Below, one piece after another: positions 36,049 to 47,185 of a stretch of 64,000 nucleotides of DNA. The position numbers and the translations under genes are program-made. The stretch is from Erinaceus europaeus (lineage: Eukaryota > Chordata > Mammalia > Eulipotyphla > Erinaceidae). Numbering within the stretch: the stretch's first letter is position 1; each line of letters opens with the position of its first letter. The notes beneath the pieces are model-generated. The model saw only the letters and a program-made list of their open reading frames with translations. It did not search any database and had not been told where the DNA came from. The stretch is taken from NCBI RefSeq assembly GCF_950295315.1, contig NC_080171.1, forward strand, positions 118,677,747 through 118,741,746, read 5' to 3'.

Positions 36049-36441
36049 GGAATACTACTCAGTTGTTAAAAACAATGAAATAATCTCATCTGGGTCATCC
36101 TGGACAGAACTTGCAGAAATCATAGTAACCGAGATAAGCCAGAAGGAGAAGGATGAATACCAGAAGATCATCTAGAGATGGCATTTAAGATACAAGGAGA
36201 GAAAGGGAAAGCACATGGTGAACCTTGAGCTGGGTGTGGTCTATTGCAGCAAAGCAAAGGACTCTGAGTGAGGGAGAAGATGAGAGAGGAAAAGATGGTA
36301 TTGGGGACCCAGTGCATGATGGTGGAGGACGACTTAAAGTGATGGCGGAAGTGGTGTGCAGACTTATTGAGAGGAGATAAGAAACTGTACTCTTGTGTCA
36401 AAAACTGTCCAGCAAGCCAGTACTTCCCTCAACAAAATGAT

Positions 36442-36490
36442 GTGGAGGGAGGGAGGAAGGGAGGGAGGAGAGACAGAGAGAGAGAGATTG
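36442..36490 (+). repeat. (GGGA)n / (GA)n tract
   Basis: GGAGGGAGGGAGGAAGGGAG then GAGAGAGA, followed by (GACT)n. Confidence 0.85.
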
Positions 36491-36559
36491 ACTGACTGAT
36501 TGATTAGCTTAACAGGGAAAAATAACACCTGAACAGAGTCTACATTCCCTTTTTTTTTA

Positions 36560-36695
36560 AAAAAAAGACCGATTTATTTTTATGAGGGCAGACCAGAGCA
36601 CTGTTCACTTCTGCAGACAGCAGTACTGGAGGTTGAATCTGGGCCCCTAGGCGTGCAAGACCTGTGCTCTAATGTGCTAAGCTACTTCCCGGCCT
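36560..36695 (-). repeat. SINE type C
   Basis: CAGAGCACTGTTCACTTCTG, GGAGGTTGAATCTGGGCCCC, GCTAAGCTACTTCCCGGCC. Confidence 0.7.
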
Positions 36696-37549
36696 TAAAT
36701 TCATTCTTCACACATCTGTCAAATTATGAAAAGGATCATAAAAAATAGTCTGCTTTGCGCTTCAATTCTTAAAGATTACTTGAGAATGAACGTCTTGTAT
36801 TACTTGTTTTCTAGCTGTAATGAACAGTCCTCAAGTTGGTTTTTCACCCATGGATACTAGAATGGAGTGTCACAGGTGTGTATTTTGCTTTTTTAAGGTT
36901 GTTAGGAAAAATACCTATTCCCAAGAATTTGCTGAAATGATTCAGGCTAGCCAATCTGAAGCCCACTTACTCTACCCTGACTCTTTCCTTGGAAACCTCT
37001 CACCCTGCCTCTTATTTCCCTGCCTGCTCCCCCATTTCTGTTCTGTCTCCGCCTGCTAACTTTGGCTTTTCTCAAGGTGATACAGTAACACCTTGAGAAC
37101 ACAGTGTCTTTTTAGTGTCAGTTGGCCCCACTGTGCCTGAATAAAAGTCAAGGCAGGGTAATCAGGCTTCCGACTGGCTACCTTGAATAACTTCAGCAAG
37201 TTCTTGGGAATAAGCATGTTTCTCTAGTTGCCTGGTGTAGGCTCTGGGGTGGCTTGGGAGCAGAAGAACAGTAGCCCAAAGTGGGAAAGAGAGGCTAACT
37301 AAACTGGTATGAACATAAAGGCCAAGTCACAAGCGCGCTGTTTACTTTCTCTAGAAACTAGCCGTCTGGGTGGGATAGATTCCCCAGGTCAGCAAGCCCC
37401 AGATGTAAAAAGGCACAGTTATTGCAAACTTTAATAATAATAACTCTAATGAGCTGCCTTACATGGGTGAATCTTTGTTTTTAATAAATGAACCTAAGAA
37501 AAACATCAAGATGGCCTTTCTCACGTTCACCGACATAAGCAGAGGTACT

Positions 37550-38052
37550 GTTCTATTACTACCTGTCCAAAGAGAGCCGTGCACTCCTGTCTATAGCAGC
37601 ACTGTCTGTAATACCTCAAACATGGAAACGACTCAGATGCCAGGTGAGCATTTAAAAAAGTTGTAGCATATATACTCACAATGGAATACTATTTGGCTAT
37701 TAAGACTTATATAATCATCTCTGTCTCAGTGTGGATGGAATTTGAAGGAATCGCATAAGGGGAGATTAGGCAGAAGGAAAAAGATGAGTAGCAGATGATC
37801 TCACGTATAGGTGCAACTTAAGAAACAAGGAGGAAAAAGCAAACCACAAGGTGAAACCCGGATTGGAGAAGGTCTGCTGCAGGAAGGACACAGGGGAAGG
37901 GTCTGAGAGGGCAATGACGACTCAGTACGCAATGCAGACAGGCTGAGTTGTTGGTGGGATTGGTGTGCTAACGGCTATCACAGAACGATGAAAAACTGTA
38001 CCCATGATAACTGTCTTACAAATCATTACTTCCCTAATAAAACACTAAGAAA
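37550..38052 (+). mobile_element. L1 3' end fragment
   Basis: ORF2 C-terminus-like text (CTATAGCAGCACTGTCTGTA, CACAATGGAATACTATTTGG), then a 3'UTR with GGAGATTAGGCAGAAGG, ending CTTCCCTAATAAAACAC. Confidence 0.75.
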
Positions 38053-38183
38053 AAGATACTGTTCTATTCCATAAAAGAAGAGAAGCCAATCTGATGATAA
38101 CTTTTATTGTTTAGGGTGACAAATAATTTTTCCTTCAGGACAAAGGTCAGGTGGGCTTGTCCATGATAAAAATCTGAAGTTTA

Positions 38184-38805
38184 GGGAGCCGGATGGCAGT
38201 GCAGCGGGTTAAGTGCACGTACACTGAACTTCTCTGTTCCAGTCTCTTGGAAACAGAGCTGGCAGTCAGCTGAGGTCAAGAACAAACACCTCATCACAGA
38301 CCCCTGCAAGCGTCAACCCGGCTTTGACCTAGCACGTTATGATTGGGCCCTCCTCAATCGCTATCGAACAGGCCATGGCCGGTGCGCCGCTATGTTCCAT
38401 CGCTGGGGAGCCAGAGACGACCCGAACTGCCCCTGCGGCTCCAGACAGACTATGACCCACATAGTCAACGACTGCCACCTCTCCAGATTCAAAGGAGGTC
38501 TCGAAACTTGACATCAGGCTCAACCTGACGCTGTTGACTGGCTACGGAAGAAGGGCAAACGCTAGAAGAAGAAGAAGTGCACGTAGCTCAAAGTGCAAGC
38601 ACCGGAATAAGGATCCCGGTTCAAGGCCCTGGCTCCCCAACTGGAGGGGAGTCACTTCACAGGCGGTGAAGTAGGTCTGCAGGTGTCTGTCTTTCTCTCC
38701 CCCTCTCTCCATTTCTCTCTGTCCTATCCAACAACAACATCAATAACTACAACAACAATAAAAAACAACAAGAGCAACGAAAGGGAAAATAAATATTAAT
38801 AAAAC
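38184..38805 (+). repeat. SINE type A split by a Vingi insertion
   Basis: The head is 38184-38221 (GGGAGCCGGATGGCAGTGCA). It resumes at 38575 (GTGCACGTAGCTCAAAGTGC) and runs to the tail CAACAAGAGCAACGAAAGGG. Confidence 0.9.
38222..38574 (+). mobile_element. Vingi-type non-LTR retrotransposon, 3' end with ORF C-terminus
   Basis: 353 bp flanked by an 11-bp duplication AAGTGCACGTA (38211-38221 and 38575-38585), inside a type A SINE. The frame starting TCTTGGAAACAG (38243) encodes an ORF C-terminus: DPCKRQPGFDLARYDW, LLNRYRTGHGRCA, FHRWGARDDPNCPCG, QTMTHIVNDCHLSRFKGGL. The Cys/His pattern (CPCG ... H-I-V-x-D-C-H) is typical of the C-terminal zinc-knuckle-like region of Ingi/Vingi and related LINE ORFs. 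It then hits an in-frame TGA before a further readable DAVDWLRKKGKR and TAG. It ends in (AGA)n, not poly(A). 5'-truncated and not coding-competent. The Vingi assignment rests on the motif, the tail and the hedgehog context. Confidence 0.8.
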
Positions 38806-38819
38806 ATCTGACGTTTACT

Positions 38820-38960
38820 TGGGTGCTACGCTGTTTTGCCACGTGTGGGAGCCAGACTTCAGTCCAGTACCCACCACATTTAAGGAATCTCCAGTGCTGT
38901 GGTATTTTCCCCCTCTCTGTAGCTCTGTCTTGATCTTTCTATCTGAAAAATTCAAGCTGG
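38820..38960 (+). repeat. SINE type E (old)
   Basis: TTTTGCCACGTGTGGGAGCC, AGTGCTGTGGTATTTTCCCC, TCTTGATCTTTCTATCTG. Confidence 0.45.
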
Positions 38961-39317
38961 AGCACTGAAACCCTAGAGCACTGAAACCCTAAAGAAAGTA
39001 AATAAATGATCTGGTGTTTCTCTACTTTAGTGCAACACATGCATGTGTACTTGGCATGCAGCTGCGAGTGGCTGTATATGTACATACAAATTGCATCTAT
39101 AGTTGTTGCCTGGCCTTCTTTGTGAGAAATGTGGCTTGGAGAACAAGTACAGATGTTAACACATAGCTAGGACAATTGCTACGAGCTACAGAATTTCCTG
39201 TATGTTTTGATCCAGGAGCCTTAACAAGCCTGCCAACATTCATGAAATTGATCAGTTTGCTGTTAGGGGAGGATAAAACTTTAGATCCTTCACAGCTCTG
39301 ACAAGGCAATTTCTTTT

Positions 39318-39610
39318 TTTTTTTTAATATTTTTTTAAAAAAATATTTATTCCCTTTTGTTGCCCTTGTTGTTTTTTTATTGTTGTAGTTGTTGTTGATC
39401 TCGTTGTTGTTGGATAGGACAGAGAGAAATGGAGAGAGGAGGGGAAGACAAAGAAGGGGAGAGAAAGATAGACACCTGCAGACCTGCTTCACCGCCTGTG
39501 AAGTGACTCCCCTGCAGGTGGGGAGCTGGGGGCTCGAACCAGGATCCTTACACTGGTCCTTGTGCTTAGCGCCACCTGCGCTTAACCCGCTGTGCTACCG
39601 CCTGACTCCC
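39318..39610 (-). repeat. SINE type A
   Basis: Complete reverse copy; CAAGGCAATTTCT on both sides (39303 and 39613). Confidence 0.93.
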
Positions 39611-40129
39611 AACAAGGCAATTTCTATTTTCACTATCTTATATGCATTTTTAACTTTCATCAATGAGCATGAACTAGCTAATCTCGTCACTTAGGTAAGA
39701 ACTGATGTCTGAACAACACTGATGATAAAAATGCGCAGGGACTATACAGAAGATTAAAATGATTAATACACACTCTTTCACACTTTATGATATCAACGCA
39801 AGTTTTAGCTATTAAAGGCTCTATGATATTGAGCAAATAGTAAATATTAATTTATAGCTAAAAATTATAGTGGAGAAATTTCTAACCCAAAACTAATGGA
39901 AAAAAAAAATTCCACATATTAGCAGTAAAAGGATGAACATTTGAGGAATCACAAGCAGACATTTGATAAGTCCTTGACTATTGTGACACTTAATGAGTAA
40001 TAGAAATACTTTAGATAATCTATTTACATAATTAAACAACCATCCATTTATTTCTAAAAGTTTCATGGAAGAAAAGCATGTAAGTCAGAAGTCAACTTCC
40101 AGGCCAACAGCTCACAAAGAAAATGAATT

Positions 40130-40190
40130 AGGAATCAGGAGATAGCTCGGTGCGTACGGCACATGCTCTCCCTATCACCGTCCCTCTCTT
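40130..40190 (+). repeat. SINE type C remnant
   Basis: AATCAGGAGATAGCTCGGTG then a short diverged piece. Confidence 0.3.
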
Positions 40191-40286
40191 AGAAAGAAAA
40201 TTCAAACTCAGGCTACAGAGGCTGTTGGTGGAATGTCAGGGTCCGTGCCTTGCGCAGCAGTCTTTATCTCAGTAGCTAGCGAGTCA

Positions 40287-40444
<158 letters not shown>

Positions 40445-40936
40445 CTGTAAAGAACAGACAGCTGAGGGTTATTTGTACACACACGTAATAAAACCGAGCC
40501 TACATTGAGGCATCACAGTTATCACACTTTCTATTTTCTCTATCAACTATCAGGCATTTAGTCACTTTTTGAATAACTACCAGTTTACTGCCTTCATGTT
40601 AATCATAATGTACAGTAATTATCACTTCATGTTTCCTTGTCCTTCCAATTTTTAAGCATATGTCCCATTCTGTAGGATGATGTACAGAAGGAGAAACATG
40701 ATATTAACCATTTCAGTTTCCTATAAATGAATTATCACAGTTCTAAAAGATGTCATATAGTATCAACGTGAATGACTAAAACTCAAGAAAATCTGATCAG
40801 AAGGTTAGTAAAATCCATTTTATTGGTGCTTTAAAATGTTTCTTTTTCCGAAAAACAAGACCAAAAGTCCTATCAATTATAAACTACCAAAATGAGATTA
40901 ATTGAATGTAGTCAAATGAAGAGCATATTCCAACTC

Positions 40937-41126
40937 TCTCTCACACACACACTCACACACACACACAAACTCACACACACACATACTCACACACACTCAC
41001 ACACATACACACACTCACACACATACACACACTCACACACACATACTCACATACACATAAACACACACTCACACACACATACACACACACATACTCACAC
41101 ACACACTCAAACACACATACACACAT

Positions 41127-41195
<69 letters not shown>
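40937..41195 (+). repeat. Compound (CA/CACAT/CACTC)n then (CT)n microsatellite
   Basis: About 225 bp of CA-based repeat with interspersed CT and AT, ending in (CT)15-16 at 41162-41192. It lies about 490 bases upstream of exon 2 in transcript direction, where it reads (GA)n(TG)n. Confidence 0.97.
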
Positions 41196-41196
<1 letters not shown>

Positions 41197-41244
41197 CCGC
41201 AGTCCAAATAATTCAATGCTTTGATTTTACAATGGAAGGAACCT

Positions 41245-41350
41245 TTTTTTTTTTTTCCTCCAGGGTTATTGCTGGGCTCGGTGCCTGCACCATGAATCCA
41301 CCGCTCCTGGAGGCCATTTTTCCCCCTTTTTGTTGCCCTAGTTGTTGCTG
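41245..41350 (-). mobile_element. SINE type A2, 5'-truncated to its 3' module
   Basis: Only CCTCCAGGGTTATTGCTGGG through TTTTTGTTGCCCTAGTTGTTG. Flanked by GGAAGGAACCTTTT (41234) and GGAGGGAACCTTTT (41349). Confidence 0.85.
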
Positions 41351-42029
41351 GAGGGAACCTTTTAAAAACACTACACACAAGAGGTAGATTTTACTCAGTT
41401 AAACTGCTTCAACTATTACCACAAAGACATTTTTATAAAGAACTGCCACTGAAACTATCCTGTATAAGCCTTACAGAGTTAGTTATATGTCTTGTATAAA
41501 CAAAACTTTTAAACCAAAAACAAAAGTGAACTCTACAATATCAGTAAGAATTAGACCAGTTTAAGACCATAAAGATAAAATAACATCTGTTAAATGAAGC
41601 AAGGTAAATTATTATAAATAAAAATGACAAATATTTTTGAGAAAATTATATGCAGTAATAATATTACGTTAACAGACTGTTAGGAAAAATATTTTTCTTT
41701 TTTTCTTTTTGTTCCCTGATGTTCAAAATTTCTGCTATAGGGTTGGCAAGACAGCTCACCTGGATAAAGCATACTATACTTTAGTAACATTATTAGAAAA
41801 TTTCAGCACTAGCAACATAAAAAATCCAAACATTAGGATTATTTCCCAGAAATGTTACTCAACAAGTAATAAGCTATTAAACCACACTTTAGGTCTTAGG
41901 TCTGAGATATATGTACTATAGTCATTAGAGTAATCACTATAGAAGTTATATAAAGAGATAACCCAAATCATATCGTATAAAATTAAAATGCATTCCTTTC
42001 TCCCTTTTTTTCTCTTTCACTCCCTCCCT

Positions 42030-42258
42030 CCTCCTCTCATTCATGGTGCTGGGGCCTCATGTGTATGATATTTCACCACTCCTGGGTCTCTTTTTCATAA
42101 AGATAGCAGCGAGGTAGAGAGATGAAGAGAGACAAAGACAAAGGAGAGACATTGCAGAACCAGGACTTTCCCTGGCACCAGTGGTACTCTTACTTGAGTC
42201 TGAGCCGTGTGTGTGGCAAGACAGGCTCTCTACCTGCTGTGTTATCTCCCGAGCCCGT
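42030..42258 (-). repeat. SINE type E (old)
   Basis: CATGGTGCTGGGGCCTCATG, TTTCACCACTCCTGGGTC, GTTATCTCCCGAGCCC. Confidence 0.55.
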
Positions 42259-42269
42259 AAGTGGAACAG

Positions 42270-42273
42270 TTTT

Positions 42274-42305
<32 letters not shown>

Positions 42306-42492
42306 TTTTGAAAGATTTTGAGAGAAACTGAGAGGGGGAGACAGAGAGAGACAGAGAGACACCTGCAGCACTGCTTCACCACTCATGAAGCTTCCCCCCC
42401 ACAGGTGGGGCCTAGGGACTGGGAGCTTGAACCTGGGTCACTGTACATGGTAATCAGTGCACTTAACTAGGTGTACCACAACCTGGTCCCAC
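42270..42492 (-). repeat. SINE type B with (TTTA)n tail
   Basis: (TTTA)n at 42273-42308, GCACTGCTTCACCACTCATG, GAGCTTGAACCTGGGTCACT, ACCACAACCTGGTCCC. Confidence 0.88.
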
Positions 42493-42741
42493 TAAATGGA
42501 ATAGTTTTGCATGTACAAGGTACCTAACAGAAGAAAGGAAAAGAAAAAATAAGAAATGAAAACCAGAAGGAACAAACTAAGCAGTAAAATAGGAAGTGCA
42601 ATCCAAACACTTATCTGCAATTACATGACATGCAAGCAGACAAGCACAAAGACGCCAGGAAGGAAGGAGTGACTAACCTGTGCGCCACCTACAGGAAATG
42701 CATTCCAAACACAATGATGTAGGTAGAGTAAAAGTAAGAGA

Positions 42742-42950
42742 TGGGGCGGGGTGCCGGTGCTGCACCTGGTTGAGAGTACACACTGCGGTGAGCAAGGACC
42801 TGGGTTCAAGCCCCTTACCCCCACCTGCAGGGGAAGAAGCTTCGTGAGGAGTGAAGCAGGACTGCAGGTGTCTTTCTCCCTCCCCAATTTCCTCTTCCCT
42901 CTCAATTTCTCTGTCTCTATCCACAGTAAGTAAATAAAAATATTATAAAA
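42742..42950 (+). repeat. SINE type B
   Basis: Complete; flanked by AGTAAGAGATGGG and AGTAAAAGATGGG. Confidence 0.9.
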
Positions 42951-43257
42951 GTAAAAGATGGGAAACTATGCACGCTCTAGCAAAAGGAGATGTGTAGAGA
43001 TGATGAGACAGAACAGACGTCGGCAGAAAGGAGGGCATCACATGCCTCTTCACGTCACATCCCTCCAGCCAACCAGGAGCACTATACACACGCCACATAT
43101 CATTACTGCTCAGAAAGGCGCTTCATTAAATGTATGTGCAACTAGCCATGGGCCTGCAAAATACAGGAAGCAGTAACTGATAGGGGAAATAGATAATTCA
43201 CAATTACAGTTGGAAGTTCCAACTACTCTCTGTAAGGTAAAAGAGAACTAAAAAATT

Positions 43258-43525
43258 CTGGGGGTCGAGCGGTAAAGCAGCGGGTTAAGTGCACATGGTG
43301 CGAAGCTCAAGGACCGGAGTTAAGGATCCCGGTTCGAGCCTCTGGCTCCCCACCTGCAGGTGAGTCCCTTCACAACTGACTTTCTTATCTTTCTCTCCCC
43401 CTCTGTCGTGCCCTCTTCTCTCCAATTTTCTCTGTCTTATCCAACAATGACGACATCCATAACAACACCAATAACTACAACAATAATAAAAAGCCAACAA
43501 GGGCAGCAAAAGGGGAAAATGCTAT
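43258..43525 (+). repeat. SINE type A
   Basis: GGGGGTCGAGCGGTAAAGCA, AAGGATCCCGGTTCGAGCC. Lacks the GGCGGTGAAGCAGGTCTGCA block in the middle. Confidence 0.88.
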
Positions 43526-43573
43526 ATATATATTTCACCTTAATAGTCATTTACATAAAACCTTGGCCAATAA

Positions 43574-43852
43574 TGTCCAGGTGGTGGGGTACCTGGTAAA
43601 GTGCACGAGTTACTATGCGTGAGGACCCAGGTTTAAGCTCCTGGTTCTCACTGGCTTTGGGCGGGGGGGCTGAGGGAAAAAGCAGTGGCACTGTACTGCA
43701 GGTGTGTGTCTTTCCTTTCTCCACCCGCCTATTTCTGTCTCTGTCAAATAAAAGATTTTTCTTTAAAAGGCAAAGAATGCCACTGGGAGTGGTGGAGGAT
43801 TCATCACACAGGCACGAAGCTCCAGCGATTACTCTGGTGGCAAAAAAAAACC
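43574..43852 (+). repeat. SINE type B with an A2-like 3' module
   Basis: Type B head CCAGGTGGTGGGGTACCTGG, tail TCTGTCAAATAAAAGATT. Then GAATGCCACTGGGAGTGGTG, GGCACGAAGCTCCAGCGATT and ACTCTGGTGGC, a diverged relative of the A2 module. Confidence 0.75.
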
Positions 43853-43891
43853 CTGCCCAATGATAGCTTCTTGTCAAAGACTCAGCAACTA

Positions 43892-44080
43892 GGGGGCTGG
43901 GCGGTAGCACACCCAGTTGAGCGCACATATCAGTGAGCACGAGGACCTGGATTTGAGGCCCTGCTCCCCACCTGCAGGGAGGATGCTCCACAAGTGGTAA
44001 AGCAGGTCTGCAGGTAGCTAGCTAGCTTTCTCCCACTCTCTGTCCTCTCTCAATTTCTGTCATATCTATTTTTTAAAAAG
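43892..44080 (+). repeat. SINE type B
   Basis: GGGGGCTGGGCGGTAGCACA, CTGCTCCCCACCTGCAGGG, a (GCTA)n patch at 44016-44027. Confidence 0.85.
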
Positions 44081-44179
44081 CTCACAAACTATTGACCACA
44101 ATAGTTCACATCATCAATCATAGAGCAGACATTAATATGTTTAAAATAATTAAACTCACATGCAGTTTGATTGCAGACA

Positions 44180-44330
44180 GATGTGCCGTTAGGTCAGGTA
44201 GGGAGCAGAGGGGCAGAAACACAGGGAAAGGCACACAGAAGCAACGCTTCCTCTGTAGTGGGTGCAGGTCTGAACTGGCTCACATGCATGGCAAAGCAGA
44301 TGCCCTAAGTGAACAATCTCACCAGTTCTA
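44180..44330 (-). repeat. SINE type C/E (old)
   Basis: Diverged reverse copy with CAGGTCTGAACTGGCTCACA and AACAATCTCACCAGTTC. Confidence 0.4.
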
Positions 44331-44649
44331 AGAATTATTCTTTTCTGCCATCCTTTATATCCAGGGTTGGTGGGTATATGAAGCTTGTTCTCCAGTGCCC
44401 ATGACAGAAGGCTACACTGACAAACACTTGTCTGACAGACAGACAGTCTTTACTTAACAGTCTCAGATTCTGCCTTCGAAGTTTCTTGCTGTGCAGCCAG
44501 TACCCCCTTGCTCCTTGTGCCCTGCAGAGAATGTATTCATCAAGCAGCACTCACTCACTTCCAGCGCCGACCATCCAGAAAGGCATGCTATCAAAACTGA
44601 CTTTCTCCATCCTCGTGCTCCACAGAAGTGAAATGCTTTCTTCATCTCC

Positions 44650-44925
44650 TTTTTTTTTTTTCCCTTTTTTTGGTACTGCCAAATCTATCACCGGGGTCTT
44701 GTGCCTGCACGATTCTACCACTCATGACAGACTCCTTTATTTCTTTTAAAGCATGAGAACAAGGAGAGGCTGAGGAGAGACACCACGGCACTGCTCAACC
44801 ACCTGTGAACCTTGCCCCCATGCAGGTGTCCCCATGCGGTGGCCAGGGCCTTGAACCTTGGGTCATCCATTCTGCACACATAGCAAAGCATGTGCTGTTC
44901 TGGTGAGTTATGTCCAGACCCCAGT
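44650..44925 (-). repeat. SINE type E, extended
   Basis: GGTACTGCCAAATCTATCACC, CATGAGAACAAGGAGAGGC, GGCACTGCTCAACCACCTG, GAGTTATGTCCAGACCCC. Confidence 0.55.
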
Positions 44926-44956
44926 AAGCTGTCTTGTAAAACAAAATAATTCAATT

Positions 44957-44982
44957 CTCTCTCTCTCTCTCTCTCTCTCTAG
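44957..44982 (+). repeat. (CT)n microsatellite
   Basis: About 13 uninterrupted CT units. Confidence 0.95.
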
Positions 44983-45044
44983 AAGAATATTACTACTTGT
45001 GAACATCCAGGGGAAAATACTAATGATAAAAATACACTCAGAAA

Positions 45045-45150
45045 TTGAGGATATCGCATAATGGCTATGCTAAAATACTCCCATGCCTGAGGCACCAAAT
45101 GCCCCAGGTTCAATCCCCAGCACCACAATAAACTATCAGAGCTGTATGCT
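45045..45150 (+). repeat. SINE type C
   Basis: GAGGATATCGCATAATGGCT, CCCCAGGTTCAATCCCCAGC. Confidence 0.75.
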
Positions 45151-45229
45151 ACGGAGAAAAAAAGGAGAGAAAGAGGAGAAAAACTAATCTAAAAACAAAT
45201 AGATCTACATCTTTTTTTTTTAGCTACCT

Positions 45230-45385
45230 TAGGGGATGGGAGATCATTCATCTGGTGAAGTGTGCACCTTACCACACATGTCCTGGGTTCATGCCCTGGC
45301 GCAACATGGGAACACCAGGACAATAGGGGAAGCTCCGTGGACAGTAGAGAAGCACTGTTTCTCTCTCTGAGCTTTAAAATTTAAA
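45230..45385 (+). repeat. SINE type E
   Basis: GGGGATGGGAGATCATTCAT, GTCCTGGGTTCATGCCCTGG, AGAAGCACTGTTTCTCTCTC. Confidence 0.55.
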
Positions 45386-45424
45386 GTGTTGGCCCGGGGC
45401 GTGGTGGTGTGAGATAATAAAAAG

Positions 45425-45612
45425 CAAAGGGTCAAACAAACTCTCTTACTGGTTGCCAGAGGCTGGGGAAGAGGGAAATAGGGGGCAATTGCTTAACAGG
45501 CACAGAAGCTGCTTTTGGGGGTGGTGAGAATGTTTTGGGGTTATAGATAGTGGTGACAGTTGCACAACACTGTGAAACCACTGAATTATACACTTGAAAA
45601 TGAACAAAACAG
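45425..45612 (+). mobile_element. Ancient L1 (L1M-like) 3' end
   Basis: GGTTGCCAGAGGCTGGGGAA, GGTGACAGTTGCACAACACT and AAACCACTGAATTATACACTT are hallmarks of old mammalian L1M 3' ends. Confidence 0.65.
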
Positions 45613-45921
45613 AAAACTTCCAGGGTGGAGCTATAGTAACCTAGTCATGGAAAGCTGGCTCTCCTCCAGAAACAAATATCACAACAAAATAGGTCAATGA
45701 ATTTCATCAAATTCTGGTAAAGAAAGGAACATCAGTATCTGAAGGTCAGTAACTGCACGTGGACAGTGGCACAGGAGGGCAAGAGACAAGGACTCAAGCA
45801 GAGAGGCAGCGCTGCTCTGCCAGCAGGTGCCGTACCTGCATCGGGGTCAGATCCACCCGGCGGGTGGACTTGAAGGGCACACTGGGAACCACTCAGCCAG
45901 AGTAAAGCATGGTCTGGTCGA

Positions 45922-46112
45922 GGGGCTGGGCAGTGGCCTCCTGGCTGAGTAGACACGCTACCACGTGCACGGGCCAGGTCAAGCTCCTGGTCCCCACCTG
46001 CAGGGGGTGAGGAGCTTCACGAGCTGTGGAATAGAGCTGCAAGTGCCTCCTTTCTCTCTCCATCTTTATCTCCCACTTCCCTCTCCATCTGTCTCTATCT
46101 AATGGGGTGTGT
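45922..46112 (+). repeat. SINE type B
   Basis: GGGGCTGGGCAGTGGCCTCC, CTGGTCCCCACCTGCAGGGG, GTCTCTATCTAATGGGG. Confidence 0.82.
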
Positions 46113-46127
46113 GTATGAAAAGGAGTT

Positions 46128-46260
46128 CAGGGGCAGGGGTAGATAGCATAATGGTTATGCAAAGAGACTCTCATGCCTGAGGCTCCAGAGTCCCAGGTTC
46201 AATCCCCCACACCACCATAACCCAGAGTTGAGCAGTGCTCTGGTTGAAAAAAAAAAAAAA
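46128..46260 (+). repeat. SINE type C
   Basis: Near-consensus: GGGGCAGGGGTAGATAGCAT, CCCAGGTTCAATCCCCCACA, GAGCAGTGCTCTGGTTG and poly(A). Confidence 0.88.
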
Positions 46261-47185
46261 TTCAGGATGGTTGTTTGGAGCTAAAGAAGCCACAGGCCCT
46301 TGAGGGAACCCCAGGGAGCCTTCCAGGGTCAGGTCATCATGAAACTGAACTCTGCCCTTATGGCAGCCAGGAAGCCTCCCAAAGTCTAAGGTGTCCCAAG
46401 AGCCATCCAATCACTGGTAAATAGGGTCAGACTACCCTCCTGGCGGGAAAGTGACTTTGACCTCACTGCAGAGCCCCAGTTTTAGGAATCAGTCTGAGAA
46501 GAGGTCTCAGATCTTCCTAACTCTCCCGACTAGAGCTCTGTCTAAGGGGCAACAGGTTTCATCAGTTCTTCAAAACTCCTTTCAGCTGCAACTCACATAC
46601 AAAACAGAACACAGCACCAACTGCTGGCCAACAAAAAACTAAACCAGACTGGTACAACTAGGAAAAGGCTGGTTCTGCAACAGCAAAGTGCGAGCCAGAA
46701 ACTTAATGACGCAGACACAGAACAACTATCATCAGAGAAAGAATTTAGGGCATACATTGTCAGGAAATTTGAAATTCATGACTTCAAAGAGTCAGCTGAT
46801 AGGAAACCTTGAAAACAGAACCACAGGTGTGAAGGACACTTTGAATACACTCCAGTCTCAAACTGCAAGTCAAAGAAGTAGATTCACCGATTTAGAAGTG
46901 AGACTGAGAAGACAGAAACAGAAGCTGTAAACTGGCCACAGAGCCCCAGCCATGAGGATCTTTTGCATAAACATGATGCTGTGAGCTTAGCTCTATTAAC
47001 TGGAATTTTAAATGATATGGAATTAAAATTCCACAACAAATTCAGTCCTTGGAAAGAGATTATGCGTTCTTCACCACAGCTTCCCAAAGGCTGGTTTTCA
47101 TGCAGCTACCTGATAATATTTTCCCACAAAAATATGGTGGCTGACTTGCAGATGCAGGAATTAGTATCATAAAAATTACAATTTT

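Larger units (their letters stand above)
34140..36430 (+). mobile_element. Decayed L1: ORF2 reverse-transcriptase region to 3' end
   Basis: Sense-strand L1. TACGAGACAGGGCTG and CTATTCAACATAGTTTTGG correspond to the conserved motif region of the reverse transcriptase (R-Q-G-C ... F-N-I-V). Later blocks match ORF2 C-terminal and 3' regions (CAATGGAATACTACTCAG, GAGATAAGCCAGAAGGAG, ending at CTTCCCTCAACAAAATG). Many stops and frameshifts; inactive. Split by SINEs at 34307-34597 and 35547-35845 and by a CA repeat. Confidence 0.85.
45613..47172 (+). other. Possible L1 5' region, split by SINEs (uncertain)
   Basis: Moderately GC-rich sequence at 45613-45920 and 46260-47172, split by a type B and a type C SINE. 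The frame 46688-46927 encodes an 80-residue peptide rich in Gln, Asn, Arg and Ser, with a heptad-like ending (ENRTTGVKDTL, FTDLEVRLRRQKQKL). It is reminiscent of the coiled coil of an L1 ORF1 protein. No clear domain follows. It could equally be unrelated unique sequence. Confidence 0.3.

Noticed and set aside
38343..38528. Two overlapping ~60-codon open frames (both strands) at the Vingi copy
   Set aside because: Out-of-frame shadows of the Vingi ORF, which reads in a different phase from 38243.
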